In this document: positions 1 to 7,450 of the stretch, one piece after another | Layout of the letters: each line of letters opens with the position of its first letter | Position numbering within the stretch: position 1 is the stretch's first letter | Origin: Geodermatophilus nigrescens | GTDB lineage: Bacteria > Actinomycetota > Actinomycetes > Mycobacteriales > Geodermatophilaceae | Direction: 5' to 3' | Length of the DNA: 64,000 nucleotides | Assembly (NCBI RefSeq): GCF_900129495.1 | Contig: NZ_FQVX01000003.1 | Span: forward strand, 806,001 to 870,000 | Translations under genes and position numbers: made by a program | The notes under the pieces: model-generated | Databases searched by the model: none | What the model was told of the DNA's origin: nothing | Seen by the model: the letters and a program-made list of their open reading frames with translations, nothing else

Positions 1-816
1 CCCGACCCCACCCGCGGGCGGCCGGTGCGGGTGCTGACCGTCGACGGGCGCCGTGCCGTCCCCGTGGCCGAGGGCCCTGACGGCCCCGCGCTGGTCTGGG
101 ACGAGCAGCCCACCCTCCCGGTCGGGGCGGTCTACCTCGGCGAGGCCGACGGCGTGCCCTACGCCGCCGTCCGCGGGGAGCGGGCGCTCACCGTCAACGG
201 CCGGCCGGTCGACGCCTGGTCGGGGCTGCGCGAGCTCGGCACCGACCTGGGCGACCTCGACGCCGGCCTGCTCGCCGAGGCCATCGGCATCCTCGAGTGG
301 CACGAGCGCGCGCGGTTCAGCCCCGTGTCGGGCGCGGCGACGACGATCGAGCGGGCCGGCTGGGTGCAGCGCGACCCCGAGACCGGCGTCGAGCTGTTCC
401 CGCGCACCGACCCGGCCGTGATCATGCTCGTCCACGACGGCGGCGACCGGTGCGTGCTGGGCCGCCAGGCGGTCTGGCCGCCCGGGCGGTTCTCGGTGCT
501 CGCCGGGTTCGTCGAGCCGGGGGAGTCCGCGGAGGGCGCGGTCGCCCGCGAGGTGGCCGAGGAGGTCGGGCTCACCGTCACCGACGTCCGCTACGTCAGC
601 AGCCAGCCCTGGCCGTTCCCGCAGTCGCTGATGCTCGGCTTCGTCGCCCGCGCGGTCGGCGACCTCGAGCTGACCCTCGACCCCACGGAGATCGAGGAGG
701 CCCGCTGGTGGACCCGCGACGAGCTGGCCTCCGGCGACGGTCCCGCCGCGCTGCCGCCGCCGGTCTCCATCGCCCGGCACCTCATCGACCGCTGGGTCGA
801 CGGCCAGCTGGCCTGA
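1..816 (+). CDS. nudC: NAD+ diphosphatase NudC, 5' end outside window
   Basis: Nudix hydrolase that cleaves NADH/NAD+ (and, in the family, NAD-capped RNA) to NMN and AMP. 271 residues are visible. The reading frame is open to base 1 and aligns with the usual internal N-terminal segment, so the true start lies upstream; GTG at 25 is only the first in-window start. The Nudix box (GFVEPGE ... REVAEEVG) is at about 505-573, followed by the NudC-specific SQPWPFPQS motif at 598-624. The four-cysteine zinc ribbon of E. coli NudC is absent: the region before the Nudix fold has no cysteine. NudC lies beside mycoredoxin and uvrD2 in mycobacteria too. High confidence in family, low in start. Confidence 0.9.
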   Translation, partial: PDPTRGRPVRVLTVDGRRAVPVAEGPDGPALVWDEQPTLPVGAVYLGEADGVPYAAVRGERALTVNGRPVDAWSGLRELGTDLGDLDAGLLAEAIGILEWHERARFSPVSGAATTIERAGWVQRDPETGVELFPRTDPAVIMLVHDGGDRCVLGRQAVWPPGRFSVLAGFVEPGESAEGAVAREVAEEVGLTVTDVRYVSSQPWPFPQSLMLGFVARAVGDLELTLDPTEIEEARWWTRDELASGDGPAALPPPVSIARHLIDRWVDGQLA

Positions 817-839
817 GCCCGCAGGTCGGGTGTGTTGTC

Positions 840-893
840 GGCCCCGACCAGGGGCCCGCCCTGAGCTCGCGAAGGGTGGGGAGGTCGGGGTCC
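840..893 (-). repeat. Structured intergenic repeat, copy A
   Basis: Outer arms GGCCCCGACC (840-849) and GGTCGGGGTC (883-892) pair with one G-U. The inner arms CCCGCCCT/AGGGTGGG pair around a GAGCTCGCGA loop. The element ends in GGTCCTTCG, 4 nt before the stop codon of the leftward gene at 898. Copies B and C share core and placement but carry different, still complementary, outer arms. Probably acts as a 3' end or terminator for the leftward gene; function is inferred. Confidence 0.7.
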
Positions 894-897
894 TTCG

Positions 898-1548
898 TTA
901 GCCGAAGCGGCCCTGCAGCACCAGCGCCGGGTGCTCCGGCCGGTCGGCGAGCACCACGGCGTCGGCCAGGGCGGCGGGGTCCACCTCGTCGTCGTAGCGG
1001 TCGAAGGCCGGCAGCTCCCACGCCTGCTCCGCCGGGAACCGCCGGCGGCGGGCGGCCGGGGCGACCCGCAGGTGGACGACGACGTCGAACGCCAGCCCGA
1101 CGCCCTGCAGCAGCGGGCCCGGCACGAGCAGCACCCCGCGCGGGGGCATCGGCTCGTAGCCGGCCCGCGCCGCGCGGTCCCGCGCGACGTCCCACAGCAC
1201 CGGCAGGTACTCGGCGGGGCCGCCGGGACCCACCCGGTCGAGCACCTCGCGGGCCAGCGCCCGGGCGTCGAGCCAGTCGGTGTAGCGCGCGTCGGGGTCG
1301 ATGCGGCCGTGCTCGAGCCGCAGCGACGCCGGCCGGAGGAACCCGGCGGCGGGCACGACGACGGCGGGGCGGCCCAGCGGGGGCAGCCGCTCGGCGACCG
1401 CCCGCGCGAGCGTCTCGGGACCGGCGACGTCGGGGCCGTCGACGGCCACGCGCAGCGCAGCGGCGCCCGGCTCGGGGTCGGCGTCGGCGAGGAGGGCGGC
1501 CAGCCGGTCGGCCAGCGCGCCCGGGGTCAGCGGCTCCGGACCGCTCAG
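898..1548 (-). CDS. Uridine-kinase-like P-loop protein with degenerate Walker A
   Basis: 216 residues from a proposed CTG start that overlaps the TGA of the upstream ANTAR gene (CTGA, 1545-1548). The first conventional start is GTG at 1449, which would remove about 33 residues, including an in-frame segment (MSGPEPLTPGALADRL) typical of the N-terminus of this family. The body resembles actinobacterial uridine kinase/nucleotide kinase-like proteins (WLDARALAREVL, GYEPMPPRGVLLVPGPLL). The Walker A equivalent reads VDGPDVAGPETL and lacks the lysine, so ATP binding is doubtful. Transcribed leftward after the ANTAR gene and ends at repeat copy A. Enzyme activity should not be assumed. Confidence 0.6.
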   Translation of the reverse strand: MSGPEPLTPGALADRLAALLADADPEPGAAALRVAVDGPDVAGPETLARAVAERLPPLGRPAVVVPAAGFLRPASLRLEHGRIDPDARYTDWLDARALAREVLDRVGPGGPAEYLPVLWDVARDRAARAGYEPMPPRGVLLVPGPLLQGVGLAFDVVVHLRVAPAARRRRFPAEQAWELPAFDRYDDEVDPAALADAVVLADRPEHPALVLQGRFG

Positions 1549-2276
1549 GGGCGGCCGTCCGCCGGGACCACGGGGCCGGGTCGGTGCGCGCCGCGCTCGA
1601 CCCGCCGGCCCGGCGGGCGGCGGGGGACCGGCGGCAGCACGGGCACGGGCTCGGCGGCCGGGGCAGCGGGGACGGCGGGCGTCGTCGGCTCGGCGAGCCG
1701 GTCGAGGGTCGCCATCACCTCGCGGGCGAGCTCGTGCACCGGGCGCCCGAGCGAGCGGGCCTGGCCGCGCAGCACCTCGAAGGCGGTGCGCGGGGCGGTG
1801 GCGTGCCGCTCGGCGAGGACGCCGATGGCCCGCTCGGTGGCGACCCGGGCGGCGAGGGCGTGCTCGAGCTGGGCGACGGTCCGCTCCAGCGCGGCGATCC
1901 GCGCGTCCCGGGGGTCGGTGTCCGGCGCGGCGTCCCCGTTGCCGCGGGCCGCGCGGCGGGCCGTGCGGTCGGGGTCGGTGGCGCCGCCCAGCTCCTCGGC
2001 CACCAGGTCGGCCAGCGACATCCCCTCGAGCAGGTCGCCGACGTCCTGGGCGCGGCCGGGCGCGAGCACGCGCCAGCCGCCGCCGGTGCGGGCGACGACC
2101 ACCGACGGGCCGTCCCCGGCGGACGTCGGGATCTCGGGGGAGGGCACGGCGTCCGAGGTCACGTCAGTGGCTCCCGTGGGGGTGACCGGCCGGCTGGCCG
2201 GGGCTCCGGCGGCGGTCACGGTCGCGACCCGCCGGGGCAGATGATGCACCGCCGGGGGTCGCGGACCGCGCAGCAC
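1545..2276 (-). CDS. ANTAR-domain protein
   Basis: Up to 243 residues. A proline/alanine-rich N-terminus leads into a small domain (SVVVARTGGGWRVLAPGRA, then LLEGMSLADLVAEELG), a coiled stretch (RDARIAALERTVAQLEHALA) and an ANTAR RNA-binding helix bundle (ERAIGVLAERHATAPRTAF ... ELAREVM). ANTAR domains bind paired hexaloop stems in nascent RNA and act as antiterminators. There is no receiver domain, so unlike PdtaR it cannot take phosphate directly. The start is uncertain: GTG at 2276, 2249 or 2219, none with a good ribosome site. It lies 7 nt after mrx1 and is coupled to the kinase-like gene, so the three may be one transcript. Confidence 0.75.
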   Translation of the reverse strand: MLRGPRPPAVHHLPRRVATVTAAGAPASRPVTPTGATDVTSDAVPSPEIPTSAGDGPSVVVARTGGGWRVLAPGRAQDVGDLLEGMSLADLVAEELGGATDPDRTARRAARGNGDAAPDTDPRDARIAALERTVAQLEHALAARVATERAIGVLAERHATAPRTAFEVLRGQARSLGRPVHELAREVMATLDRLAEPTTPAVPAAPAAEPVPVLPPVPRRPPGRRVERGAHRPGPVVPADGRP

Positions 2277-2283
2277 CCGCCGG

Positions 2284-2547
2284 TCAGGCGCCGGGCTGGG
2301 AGGCGAGCTGGGACCTCACCTGGTCGATGCTCGGGTTGGTCAGCGCGCTGCCGTCGGCGAACACGAGCGTCGGGACGGTGCGGTTGCCGCCGTTGGCCTG
2401 CATGACGACGTCGGCCGCCGCGGGGTCGCGCTCGATGTCGACCTCGGCGTACTGGATGCCCTCGCGCTGCATCAGCTTCTTCAGCCGCACGCAGTACCCG
2501 CACCAGGTGGTGGTGTACATCGTCACGGCGGCGGGTGCGGCAGTCAC
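2284..2547 (-). CDS. mrx1: Mycoredoxin (glutaredoxin-fold, CGYC)
   Basis: 87-residue thioredoxin-fold reductase that removes mycothiol from mixed disulfides. The active site is CGYC (Cys16, Cys19) after the beta-strand MYTTTW, with a cis-proline segment RTVPTL and the downstream FADGS typical of Mrx1. The GTG start is chosen because GGGAGG lies 8 nt upstream; longer in-frame extensions have no support. The gene diverges from uvrD2, the same neighbour as in mycobacteria. A GGAAG-N18-GTT sequence upstream fits control by the SigR/SigH redox sigma factor encoded at 38026. Confidence 0.93.
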   Translation of the reverse strand: MTAAPAAVTMYTTTWCGYCVRLKKLMQREGIQYAEVDIERDPAAADVVMQANGGNRTVPTLVFADGSALTNPSIDQVRSQLASQPGA

Positions 2548-2607
2548 TCGGGGTCCTCCCAGGGAGCGGTCGATCGGTCCGGGACGCGGGGCGTCCCGCC
2601 GTACGTG

Positions 2608-2633
2608 AACGCCCGGGGGCCGCCGGACCTTCC
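2608..2633 (-). promoter_or_regulatory. SigR/SigH-type promoter of mrx1
   Basis: Read on the minus strand: GGAAG (2629-2633), an 18-nt spacer, then GTT (2608-2610). The family consensus is GGAAT-N18-GTT, so one -35 base differs. It lies about 60 nt before the mycoredoxin start, and mycoredoxin is a known member of SigR/SigH regulons. Confidence 0.55.
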
Positions 2634-2728
2634 CTCCACAGGCGCGGGGTGTCCCGGCCGGATGTCGGCGGGGGCTGGGAGACTCGGAGCCGCACGTCCC
2701 GTCCCGTCCCCCCGAGGAGTACGACCGC

Positions 2729-4768
2729 ATGCCGCGGACCGCCGACCTGCCCGGGTCCGCCGCCCCCTCCGCCGCCCCGTCCGCCGGGGCGGAGGCCGTG
2801 CTCGCCGGGCTCGACGACGAGCAGCGGGCCGCCGCGTCGGCCGTGGAGGGGCCGGTGTGCATCCTCGCCGGCGCCGGCACGGGCAAGACCCGCACCATCA
2901 CCCACCGCATCGCCTACGGCGTGCACGCCGGCGCCTTCGTGCCCGAGCAGGTCCTCGCCGTCACCTTCACCGCCCGCGCCGCCGGCGAGCTGCGCTCCCG
3001 GCTGGCCGGCCTCGGCGTCGGCGGGGTACAGGCACGCACCTTCCACGCCGCCGCCATGCGGCAGCTGCGCTACTTCGCCCCGCGCGTGCTCGGCGGGCCG
3101 ATGCCGGCGCTGGTGGAGAACAAGCTGCGGGTGGTCGCCACCGCCGCCGCCCGCGCCCGGCTGACCACCGACCGCACCAGCCTGCGCGACCTCGCCAGCG
3201 AGATCGAGTGGGCCAAGACCACCCTGGCCACACCGGAGGACTACCCGGCGCGCGCCCAGGCCGCGGGCCGCGAGCCCCCCTTCGACGCCGCCGCCGTCGC
3301 GCGGGTCTACGCGTCCTACGAGTCGGCCAAGCAGCGCGACGGGATGCTCGACTTCGAGGACCTGCTGCTGGTCACCGCGTTCGCGCTGGAGGAGCACCCC
3401 GACGTCGCCCGGCAGGTGCGCGCGCAGTACCGCCACTTCGTCGTCGACGAGTACCAGGACGTCAACCCGCTGCAGCAGCGGCTGCTCGACGCCTGGCTGG
3501 GCGGCCGGGCGTCGGTGTGCGTCGTCGGCGACCCGAACCAGACCATCTACTCGTTCACCGGCGCCGACCCCGACTACCTGCTCGGCTTCGCCGACCGCTA
3601 TCCCGACGCCGAGGTGGTCAAGCTCGAGCGCGACTACCGGTCGACGCCGCAGGTGGTGGGGCTGGCCAACAAGCTCATCGGGCAGGCGCCGGAGCGCAAG
3701 AGCATCTTCCGGCTCAAGTTGCTCGGTCAGCGGGCCGAGGGCCCCGAGCCGCGCTTCTTCGAGCACGCCGACGAGCCCGCCGAGGCCGCCGCCGTCGCGC
3801 AGGCCTGCCGCGCGCTGGTCGAGGCCGGGACGCCGGCGTCGGAGATCGCGGTGCTGTTCCGCATCAACGCCCAGTCGCAGGTGTACGAGTCGGCGCTGGC
3901 CGACGCCGGCGTGCCCTACGTGCTCAAGGGCGGCGAGCGGTTCTTCGAGCGGCCCGAGGTGCGCGAGGCCGTCGTCCTGCTGCGCGGGGCAGCAGCCGGC
4001 GGCAGCGACCCCGGGATGCTGGTGCCCACCGTGCGCGACGTCCTGGCCTCCACCGGCTGGGTGGAGCACCGGCCGCCGCCCGGGGGAGCGGCGCGCGACC
4101 GCTGGCAGTCGCTGGCCGCGCTGGTCGACCTCGCCGTCGACCTCGTCGCCGAGGACCCGAGCACCGACCTCCCGCGCTTCGTCGCCCACCTCGCCGAGCG
4201 GGCCGACGCCCAGCACGCGCCCACGGTCCAGGGCGTCACGCTGGCCTCGATGCACGCGGCCAAGGGCCTGGAGTGGGACGCGGTGTTCGTCGTCGGCCTC
4301 GTCGACGGCGTGCTGCCGATCTCGCAGTCGCTGTCGCGGCCCGACGCGGTGGAGGAGGAGCGGCGGCTGCTCTACGTCGCCGTCACCCGGGCCCGCGAGC
4401 AGCTGACGCTGTCGTGGTCGCTGGTGCGCAACCCCGGCGCCAAGCGCCCGCGCCCGCGCAGCCGGTTCCTCGACGGGCTGGTCCCGGGCTCCTCGCCGAC
4501 CGCGCCGGCGCCCCAGCGGAAGCCGAAGAGGGCCAAGGTCGTCCTCGAGGGCGAGGCCGGGGAGCTGTTCGAGCGGCTGCGCGCCTGGCGCAGCAGCACC
4601 GCGCAGGCCGCCTCGGTCCCGGCGTACGTCGTCTTCACCGACGCCACGCTGCAGGCCATCGCCGAGGCGCGGCCGACGAGCATCCAGGAGCTGGCGGGCC
4701 TGCCGGGCATCGGCGCCCGGAAGCTCGACCTCTACGGCGAGGACGTACTCGCGACCGTCGGGGAGTAG
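2729..4768 (+). CDS. uvrD2: ATP-dependent 3'-5' DNA helicase UvrD2
   Basis: 679-residue SF1A helicase. Walker A is AGAGTGKT (residues 47-54). Motif Ia is AVTFTARAAGELRSRL, motif II VDEYQDVNPLQQ near 240, motif III GDPNQTIYSF, motif IV DYRSTPQVV, motif V LASMHAAKGLEWDAVF and motif VI LLYVAVTRAREQL. A C-terminal HRDC domain (about 605-679, ending LAGLPGIGARKLDLYG) marks UvrD2 rather than UvrD1. The expected role is ATP-driven unwinding in repair or replication. The ATG follows CGAGGAG. Two GC hairpins follow the stop before the whiB7 promoter. Confidence 0.95.
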   Translation: MPRTADLPGSAAPSAAPSAGAEAVLAGLDDEQRAAASAVEGPVCILAGAGTGKTRTITHRIAYGVHAGAFVPEQVLAVTFTARAAGELRSRLAGLGVGGVQARTFHAAAMRQLRYFAPRVLGGPMPALVENKLRVVATAAARARLTTDRTSLRDLASEIEWAKTTLATPEDYPARAQAAGREPPFDAAAVARVYASYESAKQRDGMLDFEDLLLVTAFALEEHPDVARQVRAQYRHFVVDEYQDVNPLQQRLLDAWLGGRASVCVVGDPNQTIYSFTGADPDYLLGFADRYPDAEVVKLERDYRSTPQVVGLANKLIGQAPERKSIFRLKLLGQRAEGPEPRFFEHADEPAEAAAVAQACRALVEAGTPASEIAVLFRINAQSQVYESALADAGVPYVLKGGERFFERPEVREAVVLLRGAAAGGSDPGMLVPTVRDVLASTGWVEHRPPPGGAARDRWQSLAALVDLAVDLVAEDPSTDLPRFVAHLAERADAQHAPTVQGVTLASMHAAKGLEWDAVFVVGLVDGVLPISQSLSRPDAVEEERRLLYVAVTRAREQLTLSWSLVRNPGAKRPRPRSRFLDGLVPGSSPTAPAPQRKPKRAKVVLEGEAGELFERLRAWRSSTAQAASVPAYVVFTDATLQAIAEARPTSIQELAGLPGIGARKLDLYGEDVLATVGE

Positions 4769-4776
4769 CCGGTCAC

Positions 4777-4830
4777 GGAGCGTGCCCACCGCACGCTCCT
4801 CCGGCGTGGCGTCCCCCGGCTCGGGGACGC
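4777..4830 (+). terminator. Double-hairpin terminator after uvrD2
   Basis: Two successive perfect hairpins: GGAGCGTGC/GCACGCTCC (4777-4785 with 4791-4799) and GCGTCCCC/GGGGACGC (4809-4816 with 4823-4830). Neither has a T-tract. They separate uvrD2 from the whiB7 promoter. Confidence 0.6.
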
Positions 4831-4835
4831 GCTCG

Positions 4836-4874
4836 TTAATTGCGTTGCGCCGCCCGTGTGGCCTTCCCTACTGT
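4836..4874 (+). promoter_or_regulatory. whiB7 promoter with AT-rich WhiB7 site
   Basis: TTAAT (4836-4840) lies just before a TTGCGC -35 (4845-4850). After an 18-nt spacer comes TACTGT (4869-4874) as the -10. A short AT-rich block next to the -35 is the known signature of autoregulated WhiB7 promoters, where the AT-hook contacts DNA while the Fe-S domain binds sigma-A. It stands out in such GC-rich DNA. Confidence 0.7.
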
Positions 4875-4960
4875 CCTGACTGCGCCGCGGGGGACCCCGC
4901 CGGCGCGCCAGACCGAGACCGGCCCGACCGCCGGCTCCGACCCCGGGAGGAGGGGTTCCG

Positions 4961-5290
4961 ATGATCGACATGCGCTTCGCTCTCGCCCCCGCCGGGGTCA
5001 CCGGAACGGGCGGCCTCGACGTGCGTCCGGCCGGCTGCGCCGCCGGTGGCGTCCTCGTGGACGACGTCCGCTGGGCCCGTCCGCGCTACGCCGTCGTCCG
5101 GTCGATGACGCCGTTCGACCTGACCGGCACCTCCGTTGCTGCGCCCACCGCCCCGTTCCAGGGGACCGGTCTGCCCGCTGACCCGCGCGGCACCGAGCAG
5201 CCCGCCGCCACCGTCCTCGGCGGCCACCGCACCGACATCGACAACAGCACCACCCTCGGGATCCACTCCCCGGGGAGACCGCAGAGCTAG
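4961..5290 (+). CDS. Upstream ORF in the whiB7 leader
   Basis: 109 codons from ATG preceded by a strong GGGAGGAGGGG, ending in TAG at 5288-5290, about 20 nt before an intrinsic terminator. I recognise no domain. A later in-frame ATG at 5105 (MTPFDLTGTSV) is possible but has no ribosome site. In mycobacteria and Streptomyces, whiB7/wblC leaders carry a translated upstream ORF whose translation state controls a terminator. This ORF is longer than the short uORFs usually described. A small hairpin (GACCG 5277-5281 with CGGTC 5299-5303) straddles its stop codon, where a terminating ribosome would disrupt it. Protein function is unlikely to be the point; the role is inferred. Confidence 0.55.
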   Translation: MIDMRFALAPAGVTGTGGLDVRPAGCAAGGVLVDDVRWARPRYAVVRSMTPFDLTGTSVAAPTAPFQGTGLPADPRGTEQPAATVLGGHRTDIDNSTTLGIHSPGRPQS

Positions 5291-5310
5291 CGCTCGACCG
5301 GTCCTCCTCG

Positions 5311-5354
5311 AGGCCGCGGAACCCGAACCCCGGGATCCGCGGCCTTCGTCTTTC
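5311..5354 (+). terminator. whiB7 leader attenuator
   Basis: Perfect 10-bp stem AGGCCGCGGA (5311-5320) with TCCGCGGCCT (5336-5345), a 15-nt loop, then a pyrimidine/T-rich tail TTCGTCTTTCT. It lies inside the leader, between the upstream ORF and whiB7, so it must be read through for whiB7 expression. Confidence 0.75.
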
Positions 5355-5431
5355 TCGCGGCACCCGGCCCCGACCACCCGGTCGGCGGGCCCCCGCCGGC
5401 TGCGAGACGACGAGTACGAGGAGGAGCGGCA

Positions 5432-5779
5432 GTGCAGCAGACGATCGACCGCCCGACGTCCCACCGCCGACCCGGGCTCCCCCGGACCGGTGGCGCCACC
5501 CCGAGGACGCCGCACACGCCCCTGGCCCCGGCCCCCGTGCGGCGGCCCCTGCCGTGCCGCGGGAGCGACGACCCGGACCTGTGGTTCGCCGAGAGCCCCG
5601 CGGCCCTCGAGCAGGCCAAGGTCCTGTGCGGCGACTGCCCGGTCCGCGACGCCTGCCTGGCGGGCGCGCTCGACCGCGGCGAGCCCTGGGGCGTCTGGGG
5701 CGGCGAGATCTTCGAGCGGGGCGTCGTGATCGCCCGCAAGCGTCCGCGGGGCCGTCCCCGCAAGGTCGTCGCCGCGTGA
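5432..5779 (+). CDS. whiB7: WhiB7-family Fe-S transcription regulator
   Basis: 115-residue Wbl protein that activates intrinsic antibiotic-resistance genes with sigma-A. The four cluster cysteines are Cys42, Cys66, Cys69 and Cys75. The GVWGGE turn is at 87-92, and the WhiB7-specific C-terminal AT-hook RGRPRK at 106-111 contacts AT-rich promoter DNA. The GTG start follows GAGGAGGAGCG. The basic, proline-rich N-terminus before Cys42 is longer than the core domain needs. Expression is likely autoregulated and attenuated by the leader at 4875-5431. The position between uvrD2 and an ABC1 kinase matches mycobacteria. Confidence 0.95.
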   Translation: MQQTIDRPTSHRRPGLPRTGGATPRTPHTPLAPAPVRRPLPCRGSDDPDLWFAESPAALEQAKVLCGDCPVRDACLAGALDRGEPWGVWGGEIFERGVVIARKRPRGRPRKVVAA

Positions 5780-5853
5780 GCGGGGACGGCGCCAGCGAAC
5801 AGCGAGAGCACTCCCACCGGGCGCCGACGCCCGACGAGCACCGAGGACCCACG

Positions 5854-6018
5854 ATGTACAGCTACGAGTACGACCTGGCCACCACGCGGCTCAGCGAGCT
5901 GCGCGCGGAGGCCGACACCGCCGGTCGCGTCCGGCGCCTGCGGGCCGCGCGCCGGTGGGCCCGGCGCGCGGAGTACGCCAGCCGGCGTGCCGCGCGGGCC
6001 AGCGCCGCCGTCCGCTGA
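5854..6018 (+). CDS. Small basic protein downstream of whiB7
   Basis: 54 residues from ATG with AGGA 8 nt upstream. The N-terminus is MYSYEYDLATTRLSEL; the rest is arginine/alanine-rich (RRLRAARRWARRAEYASRR) and probably helical. No catalytic motif is visible and I assign no function. Short proteins with a Tyr-rich start and basic helix are common in actinobacteria. It follows whiB7 by 74 nt with no terminator between, so it may share the antibiotic-inducible transcript. A strong terminator follows. Confidence 0.6.
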   Translation: MYSYEYDLATTRLSELRAEADTAGRVRRLRAARRWARRAEYASRRAARASAAVR

Positions 6019-6059
6019 GAGACGGCGATCATCCGGGGCACGCCGTGCCCCTCCCGGAC

Positions 6060-6104
6060 GAGGCCGGGTCCCCGACGCTCCCGGTGCGTCGGGGACCCGG
6101 CCTC
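6060..6104. terminator. Bidirectional terminator, whiB7 operon / ABC1 kinase
   Basis: 19-bp perfect stem (6060-6078 with 6086-6104; arms begin GAGGCCGGGT and end ACCCGGCCTC) with a 7-nt loop, between convergent transcripts. Confidence 0.85.
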
Positions 6105-6127
6105 CTGTCGTTCTCCGGTGGGCGGAC

Positions 6128-7450
6128 TCAGCCGCGGAAGCCGGGCAGCCACTCCTCGAGGACGCTGCGGTAGCCGGCGGCGGCGTCGAGCTGGCAGAGC
6201 ACCCCGATCGAGCCGACCGTCACCCGGTGGATGAGCAGGTAGGCCGGGGGCAGGTTGAGCTGGCGTCCTAGCTTGCTCGCGTCGCTGCGCGGGTCGGCGA
6301 GCCGGGCGGCCTGCTCCTGCATCCACGCGCGGGTGAACCGGAAGGTCTCCCGCTCGATGGGCTCGAGCATCGGCCGCAGGTAGTCGAGCACGCCCTGGGC
6401 GTCGACCTGCACCCCCGGCCGGACGAAGCCCTCGGCACGGAGGTCGGTCAGCACCTCCTCGGCGCGGCCCTCCAGCGCCCACCGCACCAGCCGGCCGATC
6501 GGCTCGGGCAGCCCGTCGGGCAGGCGGGCGGTGGCGCCGAAGTCGATGACGCCGAGCCGGTCGCCGTCGACGAGCCGGAAGTTGCCCGGGTGCGGGTCGG
6601 CGTGCAGCAGCCGGGCGCGGTGCGGCGCGGAGAAGTGCAGCTGGGCCATCAGGTGGCCGGCCCGGTCGCGCTGCTCGCGGGTGCCGTCGACGATGACGCG
6701 CGAGAGCGGGACGCCCTCGAGCCACTCGGAGACGATGACCTTCGGCGCGCTGGCCACCACCCGCGGGACGACGATCTCCGGGTCGCCGGCGTAGGCGGCG
6801 GAGAACTGCCGCTGCGCGTCGGCCTCGAGCCCGTAGTCGAGCTCCTCGACCACCCGGGCCTTCAGCTCGGCGATCAGCGGCTTGACGTCCATGCCCGGGA
6901 ACACCGCGGCGAACAGCCGGGCGAAGCGGGCGAGCTGGTTGAGGTCGGCCATCAGGGCGGTGGCCGCGCCCGGGTACTGGATCTTCACGGCGACGTCGCG
7001 GCCGTCGCGCCAGGTGGCCCGGTGGACCTGGCCGATGCTGGCCGCCGCGGCGGGCTGGTCGTCGAACTCGCGGAAGCGCGTGCGCCAGGTGCCGCCGAGC
7101 TGCTGGGCGAGGACCGCGTGCACGGTCCGCACCGGCATCGGCGGCGCCTCCTCCTGCAGCTTGACCAGCGCCTGGCGGTAGGGCGCGGCCACCTCGTCGG
7201 GCACCGCGGCCTCGAACACCGACAGCGTCTGGCCGAGCTTCATCGCCCCGCCCTTGAGCTGGCCGAGGACGGCGAACAGCTGCTCGGCGGTGCGCTGCTG
7301 CAGCTCGGCGGTGACCGCCTCCGACGACTGCCCCGACAGCCGCTTGCCGATCCCGAGCGTGGCGCGACCGGCGGCACCGAGAGGCAGCGCGGCCAGGCGC
7401 GCGGTGCGCGAGATCGAGCCGCTCGGGATCCCGCGTGCGTCGTCGCTCAC
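6128..7450 (-). CDS. ABC1/UbiB-family atypical kinase
   Basis: 440 residues. The family hallmark KGGAMKLGQ (residues 66-74) is present, with SIGQVHRA (the alanine-rich loop replacing the P-loop), a KIQYPG lysine segment, the HADPHPGNF catalytic loop near residue 300 and the VIDFG metal site. Members act as ATPases/kinases supporting isoprenoid-lipid or quinone metabolism; the substrate here is unknown. The GTG start overlaps the TGA of the upstream ThiF-like gene (GTGA, 7447-7450), so the two are translationally coupled. The mycobacterial equivalent (Rv3197, from memory) also lies beside whiB7 and has been linked to drug tolerance. Confidence 0.88.
   Translation of the reverse strand: MSDDARGIPSGSISRTARLAALPLGAAGRATLGIGKRLSGQSSEAVTAELQQRTAEQLFAVLGQLKGGAMKLGQTLSVFEAAVPDEVAAPYRQALVKLQEEAPPMPVRTVHAVLAQQLGGTWRTRFREFDDQPAAAASIGQVHRATWRDGRDVAVKIQYPGAATALMADLNQLARFARLFAAVFPGMDVKPLIAELKARVVEELDYGLEADAQRQFSAAYAGDPEIVVPRVVASAPKVIVSEWLEGVPLSRVIVDGTREQRDRAGHLMAQLHFSAPHRARLLHADPHPGNFRLVDGDRLGVIDFGATARLPDGLPEPIGRLVRWALEGRAEEVLTDLRAEGFVRPGVQVDAQGVLDYLRPMLEPIERETFRFTRAWMQEQAARLADPRSDASKLGRQLNLPPAYLLIHRVTVGSIGVLCQLDAAAGYRSVLEEWLPGFRG

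Noticed and set aside
2216..4789. 857-codon open frame opposite uvrD2
   Set aside because: Shadow of uvrD2; it would also engulf the clear mycoredoxin gene in another frame.
5105..5290. Shorter whiB7 upstream ORF starting at ATG 5105
   Set aside because: Kept only as an alternative: it lacks a ribosome site, while ATG 4961 in the same frame has a strong one.
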